From Candidatus Thorarchaeota archaeon (lineage in GTDB: Archaea > Asgardarchaeota > Thorarchaeia > Thorarchaeales > Thorarchaeaceae), in the NCBI GenBank assembly GCA_008080745.1, contig SHMX01000001.1, positions 372,617 to 436,616 on the forward strand: a stretch of DNA of 64,000 bases, in the 5' to 3' direction. A program made the position numbers and the translations under genes. Below are positions 50,970-59,539 of this stretch, piece by piece. The notes beneath the pieces were generated by a model. It saw only the letters and a list, made by a program, of their open reading frames with translations, had not been told where the DNA came from and made no database searches. Positions within the stretch are counted from its first letter, which is position 1; the number at the start of each line of letters is the position of its first letter.

Positions 50970-52309
50970 CAGACTACACGTTCATACTTGGAAAAAATTG
51001 GTTATTATCCCTAGCAGAGTTGATTCTCTATCTACAAGATAGAGACTTGATTGTACGAGTGAAGGATCATTCTCGGAATGCAGCAATTGTGGAGATGAAA
51101 GAAAGACTCGATTTGGAACAAATTGTTGAGATTCAAAGTGCTCTTGGTGGTAGTTTTAAACTGGGAGAGGTGATTACCAGCTTCGATAAAGAGCTAGTAA
51201 AGGATGCTTTTCCAAGAAGGGGAAAACCTGACAAGACTGCTAGGAAAAAACTACAGGGGTGCGAATGGACAGAGAAGATATGGAAAGGAAGAAAATACAA
51301 CAAGGTTAGATTTGGTGTAAGTTCATATCCAATGATTGATAGAAGACCAGAGGTTGATCTTAAACGATTCACCTATGGACTGAACCAATGGATAAAGAGT
51401 AAACTTCTCTCTGAGGGTGTGAGGAAAGCATCATTTTTCATCTATGAAGAACCAGATAGACGGGATAAGAGAAGAGCAAGTGTAGCGCTATGGCCTCATA
51501 CAATAGCAAGACATGGCCTTCTTGTTCCACCAAATGCAGAGATTTTGGCAACGTTCACCGATTCAAAATTATATCTATCCAAAACCATTGTAGTCTACGA
51601 CTCGCAATTACAAAAGTATAGAGATGAATCAAGACCATACATTTCAGCGGAAATCAGCACAAGTCCAAAGATATGTCGCACGCTCCTCAATTTTGCTGGT
51701 GCTCGACCAGGTGAAACCGTACTCGATCCATTCTGTGGAACAGGTACGCTCCTAATGGAAGCAATAATGCTTGGAATAAGAGCTATTGGTATAGATGTCG
51801 ATCCTGATGTTTTACAGGGAGCCCATCAGAATATCATGTGGCTAAGTCGAGACCTTGGAGAACACGTTGATTTTGAATTGATTAGGGGTGATTCAAGAGA
51901 GGTTGCCGAAATTCTTAGTGAATCTGTAGATGCAATTGCTTTCGAACCCCATCTCGGACCAGTTTTGGAGGAAAAACCAGATACCAAGACGGCTGAAGGA
52001 ATAATTGAGGATCTTACGGAACTATACAATACAGTCCTTCGTGGGCTTTCAAAGGTATTGAAACCCGGAGGTCGAATAGGGATGACATTACCTGTACTCA
52101 TAAGCAAACAAGAGACACATGCCATCGATTTATCTCGAATTTTGATGGGGACAGATTTTGAAGTCGGCCTTCTTCTTCCGGACTCGATAATCGATAAATC
52201 TCTTGCAACAGATAATAGAATAACAATCAGCCCCAATCGAGACAGACTTCCTGAAAGAAAGATGGGACAGCAAGTTCAACGCGAACTCATTATGCTAATC
52301 AAAGCCTGA
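50966..52309 (+). CDS. TRM11-like tRNA methyltransferase
   Basis: A 447-residue protein with an N-terminal THUMP-like region (about 1-170), RRKYNKVRFGVSSYPMIDRR-like linker, and a C-terminal SAM-dependent domain (ARPGETVLDPFCGTGTLLME, AIGIDVDPDVLQGAHQN). The catalytic loop, normally DPPY, reads AFEPHLGPV, with Glu-Pro-His in place. Members methylate guanosine N2 in tRNA (Trm11/Trm-G10). The altered loop could mean a different target base. It is the third gene of the operon, overlapping the endonuclease IV-like gene by 4 bp. Confidence 0.8.
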   Translation: MTDYTFILGKNWLLSLAELILYLQDRDLIVRVKDHSRNAAIVEMKERLDLEQIVEIQSALGGSFKLGEVITSFDKELVKDAFPRRGKPDKTARKKLQGCEWTEKIWKGRKYNKVRFGVSSYPMIDRRPEVDLKRFTYGLNQWIKSKLLSEGVRKASFFIYEEPDRRDKRRASVALWPHTIARHGLLVPPNAEILATFTDSKLYLSKTIVVYDSQLQKYRDESRPYISAEISTSPKICRTLLNFAGARPGETVLDPFCGTGTLLMEAIMLGIRAIGIDVDPDVLQGAHQNIMWLSRDLGEHVDFELIRGDSREVAEILSESVDAIAFEPHLGPVLEEKPDTKTAEGIIEDLTELYNTVLRGLSKVLKPGGRIGMTLPVLISKQETHAIDLSRILMGTDFEVGLLLPDSIIDKSLATDNRITISPNRDRLPERKMGQQVQRELIMLIKA

Positions 52310-52338
52310 ATAAAAAGTGGGAATTATCAAGAAATTGC

Positions 52339-53172
52339 TTAGAAAAGATAGCGAACCACATCATCTAGAATTGCATAGGTTTGTAACCGGTCGATATCCC
52401 GTTTTACATAGGGCATAGCATACTCAAATAACATCTCGCGGTAAGTGGTCTTGTCAACGTTGCTTCGAATCACATCTGCTAAAACTTTGAGTAAATCTTC
52501 CAATCCATTTCTTAGATGACGGTATGAAACATTGTAGACATCAACAGAAAGTATCTCAATACCAGTATTATCTATAGGTACAGTCTGGAGGAACTGGTAA
52601 GATTCAAGGATTGGTTCTAGTCTGTTCTGAACTTTCGACATAATCTTCTTTCGAGTTCCTTTATCTACATCAATACGTAAAAGAGCTCGAATAAGATGAC
52701 TATACACCTCAAGACAGTCCATGGACTTTCCGGCTACTAAGCATTCGTCCGTTTCTTCATATTGTGATACAAGCTCGTCTACAAATTCGGCAAAGTCATT
52801 GAAAGTGGTCGATACACCCGGCCAATGATTCAGCATAGTTTCAACGGTTTCAGTTTTTGGAACTACTTTTCTCATAAATTCATTCATCGCAAAATCCAAA
52901 ATGAATCGCATATGGGGGAGTCTTGCCCTTTTTGAAACCACCATGACAAACAATAGGTGTTCATTAGCAGACCATACATAGCGACTTGTTTCTGTGTCTA
53001 TTGTCTTGAGGGTTTCGTTAGATGCCTTGTCAATAAATGTGTGAGTTGCTGAGAGAAAGGGTGCTATTAGGTCCATATCAATTTCAATTTCAGTGTACGC
53101 TCGTGCGATAAGATTTCTACCAGTAGTTTTCTCTATCAACCAGACGCCTTGGATAGAGCGTTTATTGGACAT
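52339..53172 (-). CDS. Longin-like domain protein
   Basis: A 277-residue protein. Residues 1-105 show a longin-type layout: IQGVWLIEKTTGRNLIARAY, then DLIAPFLSATHTFIDKA, TIDTETSRYVWSANEHLLFVMVVS, and a long helix RLPHMRFILDFAMNEFMRKV. This matches the start of many Asgard and eukaryotic longin proteins (SNARE, AP small/mu chains). The rest (110-277) is helical, with no known fold. Longin domains bind small GTPases or tether coats. ATG 53172. Confidence 0.65.
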   Translation of the reverse strand: MSNKRSIQGVWLIEKTTGRNLIARAYTEIEIDMDLIAPFLSATHTFIDKASNETLKTIDTETSRYVWSANEHLLFVMVVSKRARLPHMRFILDFAMNEFMRKVVPKTETVETMLNHWPGVSTTFNDFAEFVDELVSQYEETDECLVAGKSMDCLEVYSHLIRALLRIDVDKGTRKKIMSKVQNRLEPILESYQFLQTVPIDNTGIEILSVDVYNVSYRHLRNGLEDLLKVLADVIRSNVDKTTYREMLFEYAMPYVKRDIDRLQTYAILDDVVRYLF

Positions 53173-53316
53173 TTACACCTCAGACTCCATTTTGAAATTC
53201 ACTTGGAAGATAATAAGCATATCTTGCGTAATTACAAGTAATATTTCATGTTCAAATAGAACAAAGAGGTGAGGACATAAAATCCCTCACCTTTCTGCAC
53301 ATGATTTGTACTCCAT

Positions 53317-54279
53317 TTACGTAGTGCTGATGTTAAGCTTAGCCACCATCTCTTTGTACCTATTCCGCACTGTAACTTCGGTCACTCTAGCGGTCTTAGC
53401 TATCTCTAGCTGAGTTCGTCGAGAACCAGTCAAAATGCTGGCAACATAGATAGCAGCGGCAGCCATACCTTTTGGATCTTTACCAATTGTAAGGCGTTCA
53501 GCTTTCGCTAATTCAAGAATATCAATTGCTTTCTTTTTCGCCTTTCCAGGGAGATCCAGTTCGGTACCAAATCTATGCACAAAATCAATTGGATTTGAAT
53601 GAGGAATCTTAAGATTGAGATGTCTCAAAATAAGCCTCACACACAGACTCAATTCTTTTCGTGTGATATGTATTTGGTCACAAACCTCCTCCAGGGGTCG
53701 GGGAACTTTATGCACTCTACATGCAAGATATAGAGATGCAGCAATCATACCAAGGATAGTTCGTCCACGAGTTAATCGTTTACGTAGGGCTTTCCTGTAT
53801 AGCACAGCGGATGTCTCACGAATCGAGTATGGGATACTCAACTGCGAAGATATTCGATGGAGCTCTGTCATCGCAACTGCGAGGTTGCGTTTGTCAGAAG
53901 AGTGCACTTTGGTGCGTATCTGCCATTTCCGTAGCCTATGAATTTGTGCACGCCTTGTTGAAGACAACTTTCTTCCCGATGCGTCAACATTCTGTCTTCC
54001 AATGATAGTAGTGAGTCCTTGGTCGAATTTACTCCAGTCAGCTGGACCTCCTACACGCTGGCGAGATTTCTTCTCATCAGCAGTAAAGGCTCTCCACTCA
54101 GGACCCATATCAATCGAGTGGTCAGAAAGAACTAATCCGCATTGGGAACAGGTGACTTCACCTCGGGTGCTGTCAATATGGACATCAGTAGAACTACAGG
54201 CTGAACAGACATAAGCCGCAGCGCTTGTGCGCTCATTGGTTTTCTTTGTTTTCGATTGTCTGCTGGCCAGTCCAATCAT
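53317..54279 (-). CDS. tfb: Transcription initiation factor TFB (TFIIB homologue)
   Basis: A 320-residue factor with an N-terminal zinc ribbon (CSACSSTDVHIDSTRGEVTC, SQCGLVLSD), the B-finger region (MGPEWRAFTADEKKSRQRVG) and two cyclin-like repeats (about 120-210 and 215-315; LGMIAASLYLACRVHKVPRPL, GMAAAAIYVASILTGSRRTQ) ending in the HTH that reads BRE (TARVTEVTVRNRYKEMVAKL). It recruits RNA polymerase to TATA/BRE promoters. ATG 54279 immediately follows GAGGGAG; TTG 54294 is the alternative. The upstream leader carries a repeated element. Confidence 0.95.
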   Translation of the reverse strand: MIGLASRQSKTKKTNERTSAAAYVCSACSSTDVHIDSTRGEVTCSQCGLVLSDHSIDMGPEWRAFTADEKKSRQRVGGPADWSKFDQGLTTIIGRQNVDASGRKLSSTRRAQIHRLRKWQIRTKVHSSDKRNLAVAMTELHRISSQLSIPYSIRETSAVLYRKALRKRLTRGRTILGMIAASLYLACRVHKVPRPLEEVCDQIHITRKELSLCVRLILRHLNLKIPHSNPIDFVHRFGTELDLPGKAKKKAIDILELAKAERLTIGKDPKGMAAAAIYVASILTGSRRTQLEIAKTARVTEVTVRNRYKEMVAKLNISTT

Positions 54280-54352
54280 CTCCCTCAGCCACAACGGGGG
54301 GATTTGTAGCTGTTCTCAGAGCATTCATGTTCCTTTGGCGTGTTCTCCTTGG

Positions 54353-54367
54353 CGTAAGGGAACACAG
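54353..54367 (-). repeat. 15-bp direct repeat copy A in the TFB leader
   Basis: CGTAAGGGAACACAG on the plus strand. It matches copy B (54413-54427) at 13 of 15 positions, with exactly 60 bp between starts. Confidence 0.5.
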
Positions 54368-54412
54368 TGTGTACGCGGGGTTTTTGGGGAACCGTTCTCG
54401 TAAAGAGAATCA

Positions 54413-54427
54413 CGTTACGGAACACAG
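54413..54427 (-). repeat. 15-bp direct repeat copy B in the TFB promoter
   Basis: CGTTACGGAACACAG on the plus strand, located between the minus-strand TATA box (54432-54441) and the probable start site. The copy is six helical turns from copy A. It could bind a repressor of TFB. Confidence 0.5.
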
Positions 54428-54431
54428 AAAA

Positions 54432-54441
54432 CATAAATAAG
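54432..54441 (-). promoter_or_regulatory. TATA box of the TFB gene
   Basis: CTTATTTATG on the minus strand, about 150 bp before ATG 54279, implying a leader of about 125 nt. The surrounding ~250 bp to ArgS is AT-rich and otherwise featureless; nothing else is seen up to 54690. Confidence 0.45.
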
Positions 54442-54690
54442 CGTTTGCACGATTTTTATTAATATTATTATAATTGTTTTAAAAATATTAGAAAGGTATG
54501 TGATTGTTTATGCTGTTAAGAAAAACAGTCATTTCTAAGATTAATTATTTTTTGTAACAAACCATCTTATTTTTCAAGTTTCTTTCGGAATGTAACTTTG
54601 ATGGAATGGCATTCCCACAACACTTTTTCTCCATCCATGCCGCTTCATTTATCTGTAATGTGAAGGCCAAGAATATAGGTGAGTGTATTG

Positions 54691-56601
54691 ATGCGAGGAA
54701 CCAGCTCAAATCCATGGAAATCAGTTATTGATTTTATCGTCGAGATAATAGCAGAGAAGACAGAATTGGATAGGATGCAAATTATAGAGAGTCTTGAGGT
54801 TCCACCAGATCCAAATTTAGGAGATTTAGCAACAACAGTATCGTTTCAACTTGCAAAAATTGAGAAGAAAAATCCTGCACTTATTGCCAACAAGATAGTT
54901 GAATACCTTGAGCAAGCAGCCGAGAAAGAGGGATTCATCGAGCGAATTGAATCAAAAGGGCCTTACATCAATATTTTTCTCAATAGGGGCGCTTTAGCAA
55001 AATTCGTAATCAGTTGTGTTTCTGAACTTGATACGGATTACGGTAAGTCCGACTCGTATAAAGGGCTTCGTGCGCTATTGGAATATCCAGCTGTTAACCC
55101 TTCAAAACCATGGCATATTGGTCATACTAGAAATGCTGTCATCGGAGATACTCTTGGAAATATTCTTGAACATGTAGGGTATGATGTCATTAGACTTGAT
55201 TACATCAATGATTTGGGTTTGCAAATAGCTCAGATTACTTGGAAACTTATGATGGATGGAGAGCCAGAAAATATCGAGGAGAAGTATGATCATTTTTTGG
55301 GGAAAATCTACGTCGAAGTTCAAGAGGCATTTGAAAAATTTGAGTCAATAGAAAAGGAGATTCGTGAAGTATCTAGAAAACTGGAGGATCTCTCTAGTTC
55401 TGAATCTAAGCACAGTCTCAAAATGGTAACAAAATGTGTCAAAGCGCAGTACCAAACAGCATATAGATTGGGGATATATCACGATTACCAAGTCTGGGAA
55501 AGTGCCATTGCTCATAGTGGACTATTAGAGATTGCAAGAGAAAAAATGATGGAATGTGAAAATGTAGTAAAGCTGGAAGAAGGCGAAAAGGCTGGATGCA
55601 TCGTTGCTAAACTCGATTCAATCGATGATTTCAAAGATATGAAAGACCCGAATAAAGTCCTGTTCAGATCGGATGGTACAAGAACCTATACTGGTGCAGA
55701 TATTGCCCTTCAAATGTGGAAATTTGGAATCTATCCAGACCCATTTTTCTATCAGATCTTTGAGAAACAACCCAATGGAGAAGAAATTTTACGGACTGCC
55801 TTGGAAGGAAAAAAGAATGGGATTGGAAAAGTAGATCTAGTATTCAATGTGATTGGCACAGCTCAAGCCCACCCACAAAAACTTGTTTACTCGATTCTGG
55901 ACTTGTTGGGTTATGAGGAGGAGAGCCAAAACTCCCACCACATAGCATATGAATTTGTAGGCTTAGAGGAAACAGATTTCTCAGGGAGAAAAGGAACTTG
56001 GATAGGATATACATGTGACGAAGTTCTTGACAAAGCGAAAGAACTAGCATATGAAGAAGTGGCAAAAAGAAATCCCGATTGGGGAGAAGAGCAGAATGAC
56101 CAAGTTGCAGAACAAGTTGCAGTAGGTGCGCTAAGATATTTCATGCTTAATGCATCTCCAGACAGAAAAATAACCTTCAGATGGGAGGACGCACTCGACT
56201 TTAATGGGGATGCAGCACCATACTTGCAGTATTCCTATGCAAGAGCTACAAGAATCTTAGAGAAGATAGATGCTCAAGAAAATCAAGAGGGAAACCTATC
56301 CCTACTTTCAGCACCTCAGGAATTTGAACTTGTAAAGGCAATAGCAAAACTACCAGAAGAGATACTGGAGGTCGCTAGAGGAATGCGCAAGAATGTTTGG
56401 GGTACTGGGTTTAGCTCGAATAGGATTACCAGTTATAGCTATAATCTTGCAACTCTTTTCAGTAGGTTTTATGATTCATGCCCGGTTCTGAAAGCAGAGC
56501 CAGGTCTGATGGCAGCACGTCTCGAACTCGTCAAATCCTTTAGGACAACAATATCGAACTGTCTGAGTTTGCTGGGAATTCCAGTCATAGAGAGAATGTA
56601 G
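54691..56601 (+). CDS. argS: Arginyl-tRNA synthetase
   Basis: A 636-residue class I synthetase that charges tRNA-Arg. The N-terminal Add1-like domain (LEVPPDPNLGDLATTVSFQLAK) is typical of ArgRS. The HIGH motif is in NPSKPWHIGHTRNAVIGD. TYTGADIALQ, then QIFEKQPNG and the late LQYSYARATRIL (DALRM anticodon domain), confirm it. No canonical KMSKS Lys pair is clear, as is often the case in ArgRS; the region reads EETDFSGRKGTWIGY. ATG 54691 has AGGTGAG 7 bp upstream; other in-frame starts begin at 54679. Confidence 0.95.
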   Translation: MRGTSSNPWKSVIDFIVEIIAEKTELDRMQIIESLEVPPDPNLGDLATTVSFQLAKIEKKNPALIANKIVEYLEQAAEKEGFIERIESKGPYINIFLNRGALAKFVISCVSELDTDYGKSDSYKGLRALLEYPAVNPSKPWHIGHTRNAVIGDTLGNILEHVGYDVIRLDYINDLGLQIAQITWKLMMDGEPENIEEKYDHFLGKIYVEVQEAFEKFESIEKEIREVSRKLEDLSSSESKHSLKMVTKCVKAQYQTAYRLGIYHDYQVWESAIAHSGLLEIAREKMMECENVVKLEEGEKAGCIVAKLDSIDDFKDMKDPNKVLFRSDGTRTYTGADIALQMWKFGIYPDPFFYQIFEKQPNGEEILRTALEGKKNGIGKVDLVFNVIGTAQAHPQKLVYSILDLLGYEEESQNSHHIAYEFVGLEETDFSGRKGTWIGYTCDEVLDKAKELAYEEVAKRNPDWGEEQNDQVAEQVAVGALRYFMLNASPDRKITFRWEDALDFNGDAAPYLQYSYARATRILEKIDAQENQEGNLSLLSAPQEFELVKAIAKLPEEILEVARGMRKNVWGTGFSSNRITSYSYNLATLFSRFYDSCPVLKAEPGLMAARLELVKSFRTTISNCLSLLGIPVIERM

Positions 56602-56617
56602 ATACGATTGATAACCG

Positions 56618-57967
56618 CTAACCAGATGTCACTCTGGCAGAGTCAATCACAAGAGATGGGCTGATTATGGATGATGCTACTCTTGTATCATCCCCCACTC
56701 GATGAATTCTCTTAAGTAATTCCATCATATTGATGCCAACTAGAGTGTTCTTGACGGGATGAATAATTTCACCTTTCTCGATATAGAAACCCTCCATAAG
56801 CATAGCGCTCAATTCACCCGTGGTTAGGTTAGGTCTATCAGCAGTATACTTGCACAAGACGCCCCTTTTAACCTCAGAAATTAAATCATCCAGACTGCCT
56901 TTTCCAGATGAAATGACAAAGTTTGAAGAAGAGATTGAAGGTGTGCCAGAATAGGATGGACGCGCTGCATTACCAGTGTTTGTAACTTGATCTTTGTTCG
57001 CAGTATAGGAATTATGAAGCAAGCTTTTCAGGATGCCTTTTTCTAGAATGGTTGTCTGTTGTGAGGGGTATCCTTCTGCGTCATAAGGTCGTGAACCAAT
57101 TCCAGCCTTTAATAATCCATTATCAATGATATTTACCTGCTCAGAGGCTATCTCATTTCCCAATGCATCATGGATATATGAACGACCATACTGTACCTCT
57201 TCAGCATTTACCGCGGATGCAAAACCAGCACCCATTACTGTTGCAACAGCAAGAGGAGCGAGAATTACAGACATATCACCACCCTCTATTGTTTTCCCAC
57301 CTAAGCCTTCAAGAGCTTGTTCTGTTGCTTTCGAACCGATATATTCCGGGTTTATTTCTGTGAGCTTTCGTGAAATCTGATATTCATAACTAGAAGTTTG
57401 TTCTCCATCCAATTTCACTGTAGGATAGCTGTAAATATAGAAGGAGGTGGATTCTGCAGATTGAGATATACCAACAGAATTAGCAATTGCCCTCTGCGAA
57501 TGAGATGCATTTAGAGTAGATTCAACAGCAATTTCTGCATTTCCAGAAACATCTATTGAAGCGTCAACAGTTCGCATGATTAGATCAGCAGCTAATTCCG
57601 ATTGCAGATCACGAATCTCCGGGTCAACCAACCCTTTGATTACCGGATATTTTCCAGTATAGGATGGAAGTGAAACAAAATCAGGGTCTGGGACTGATGC
57701 TTTAGCAATTCTCACTGCATCTTCAGCTATCTTAGTTATATCATCATCCAGAACTGTAGTAACATACGCAAAACCAATACCGTTGTCAACAATGACCCTA
57801 ATACCGCATCCAGCATCTCGAATTTCGGATGCCGTCTTGATTGTATTGTTCTCTACTTCAATAGAGAAGGACCTTGCAGATGCCACATAGGCTTCTGCTT
57901 GCTGTGCTCCAAATCTTTCTGCCTCACTCACGGCATTCTCAGCTAGTTCAAGCAGTTTTTCCGACAC
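56618..57967 (-). CDS. TldE/PmbA-like protease-family protein
   Basis: A 449-residue protein of the PmbA/TldD family (PmbA-like member). It lacks the HExxxH zinc site carried by its partner, as is usual for TldE. Typical segments are AEAYVASARSFSIEVENNTI, GIGFAYVTTV, YGRSYIHDALGNEIASEQVN and GYPSQQTTILEKGILKSLLH. With TldD it forms the complex that processes peptide substrates. GTG 57967 has GGAGG 8 bp upstream and follows the tldD stop within 2 bp; the frame stays open to 58093 inside tldD. Confidence 0.85.
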   Translation of the reverse strand: MSEKLLELAENAVSEAERFGAQQAEAYVASARSFSIEVENNTIKTASEIRDAGCGIRVIVDNGIGFAYVTTVLDDDITKIAEDAVRIAKASVPDPDFVSLPSYTGKYPVIKGLVDPEIRDLQSELAADLIMRTVDASIDVSGNAEIAVESTLNASHSQRAIANSVGISQSAESTSFYIYSYPTVKLDGEQTSSYEYQISRKLTEINPEYIGSKATEQALEGLGGKTIEGGDMSVILAPLAVATVMGAGFASAVNAEEVQYGRSYIHDALGNEIASEQVNIIDNGLLKAGIGSRPYDAEGYPSQQTTILEKGILKSLLHNSYTANKDQVTNTGNAARPSYSGTPSISSSNFVISSGKGSLDDLISEVKRGVLCKYTADRPNLTTGELSAMLMEGFYIEKGEIIHPVKNTLVGINMMELLKRIHRVGDDTRVASSIISPSLVIDSARVTSG

Positions 57968-57968
57968 A

Positions 57969-59360
57969 CTACATCCCTCCCACCGGAATCTCAATAATGC
58001 GTGCATGCGGCCCACCCGACATATCAGGCACGGATTGGCCATTCTTTCCACAGGTACCCGCTTCAAGTTGGAAATCGTTCCCAACAGCATCAATTTTACT
58101 TAGTATATCCAGAATCTGCCCTGCAAGAGAAACATCTCTAACCATTTGTCCCAGTTCACCGTTCTCAATCATATAACCATGGCTAGCTTGAAACATGAAC
58201 TGACCCTTTGCGGGTTCTGTATAACCATAATTAAAATTACAAAGAAGAATGCCATTCTTTGTTTCAGCAATTATTTCATCACGTTCCCAATCCCCAGGTT
58301 CCATGAAGGTATTGCTCATTCGAGGAATGGGTACATCCATAAAAGATTGAGCCCGAGCAGAGCCATTAGTGGTCATATCAAGACGTGATGCGGTTTCAAG
58401 AGAATGCAATAGTTCGGTCAAGATTCCATCTTTGACAAGACATCGTTTCTGTGTCTTAGTCCCCTCCCAGTCGTATTCAAATGATCCTCGCATCTCAGGA
58501 ATGGTGGGATCGTCACTAATATTGAGATGATCAGGTCCAACTGACATGTCCAACTTGTCCTCAAGTACTGTTGCGTGTGCTAAAAAACCGTCAGCCTCAC
58601 AAGCATGTCCAAAAGCCTCATGAACCATTACTCCATTGAGGACAGGGTCCATAACGACATCATATGTTCCGCCCTTCGCAGCTTTCGAGTCGAGAAGTTC
58701 TATTGCCTTTTTCGCGGATTCGGTCCCAATATTCTGAGGGCGTTCTTGTTCTATTTTTTCGAAGCCACCCAAAGTACCAAATGATCGATAGGCACGCTGG
58801 CGATTGGACCCCTCCTTAGCAGTTGTAACCGATACAATACGAGGGAGAGAATTCTCACGATAGATGGAAGTACCAAAAGAGTTGACTACATACAAATTTG
58901 TCCACAATTCGCCATAGACAGTTCGAGTGTTTGTTACACGTTCATCATAGACTCTAGCTTGGTCATCTATTGTCTTTGTATAGTGGATTTTATCTTCAAT
59001 CGGGATATCTCGGAAGTCTTTCTTTGGCTTGAAGAAGACCCTATCAGTATATGTAGGGCCATGTATCTCAAAAGACTCTTTTACTCGATGTTTAGTAGCT
59101 AAAGCAAGTTTTGCAACAGACTTTCCCGTTTCTCTCATTCCAGAGGGGGTCATATCTGTTGTCTGAGCAAAGGCCCATGCACCACCAACAAATGCACGAA
59201 TTCCAGCTCCCTTCAAATGAGATGATAGTGCTCGCTTAGTAATACCATCTGTCATCTCTATGATTGTGGATATAGAGTTCTCAATTCGTACATCAACAAA
59301 AGAAACCCCAGTTTCTAGTGCTGCGCTAATTGCAATGTTTGCCAAGTCTTCCATAGACAT
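57969..59360 (-). CDS. tldD: TldD metalloprotease
   Basis: A 463-residue protein. The zinc-binding motif HEAFGHACEAD lies in VMVHEAFGHACEADGFL. SFEYDWEGTKTQKRCLVKDG and a Gly-rich end (LEAGTCGKNGQSVPDMSGGP) are family-typical. It forms a heterodimeric peptidase with TldE (next gene) and is known from bacteria and archaea for trimming ribosomal or RiPP-type peptides. ATG 59360 is the start; in-frame ATG 59354 is an alternative. Co-transcribed with the PmbA-like gene. Confidence 0.93.
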   Translation of the reverse strand: MSMEDLANIAISAALETGVSFVDVRIENSISTIIEMTDGITKRALSSHLKGAGIRAFVGGAWAFAQTTDMTPSGMRETGKSVAKLALATKHRVKESFEIHGPTYTDRVFFKPKKDFRDIPIEDKIHYTKTIDDQARVYDERVTNTRTVYGELWTNLYVVNSFGTSIYRENSLPRIVSVTTAKEGSNRQRAYRSFGTLGGFEKIEQERPQNIGTESAKKAIELLDSKAAKGGTYDVVMDPVLNGVMVHEAFGHACEADGFLAHATVLEDKLDMSVGPDHLNISDDPTIPEMRGSFEYDWEGTKTQKRCLVKDGILTELLHSLETASRLDMTTNGSARAQSFMDVPIPRMSNTFMEPGDWERDEIIAETKNGILLCNFNYGYTEPAKGQFMFQASHGYMIENGELGQMVRDVSLAGQILDILSKIDAVGNDFQLEAGTCGKNGQSVPDMSGGPHARIIEIPVGGM

Positions 59361-59539
59361 CGCCTATAAATTGGCCAACATCACGAGATGGGAGTTTTAA
59401 CCGATTCGATTAAGGCGGAAAATCTGATGTGAGAACGCTCACAACCCACCTCTGAAAGAAGGACGAAGTATTACCTGAACAATACTCAGGTTATTGACGT
59501 AATATGTGCTCAATATAGTTGCACTTGGAGGACTATTAG

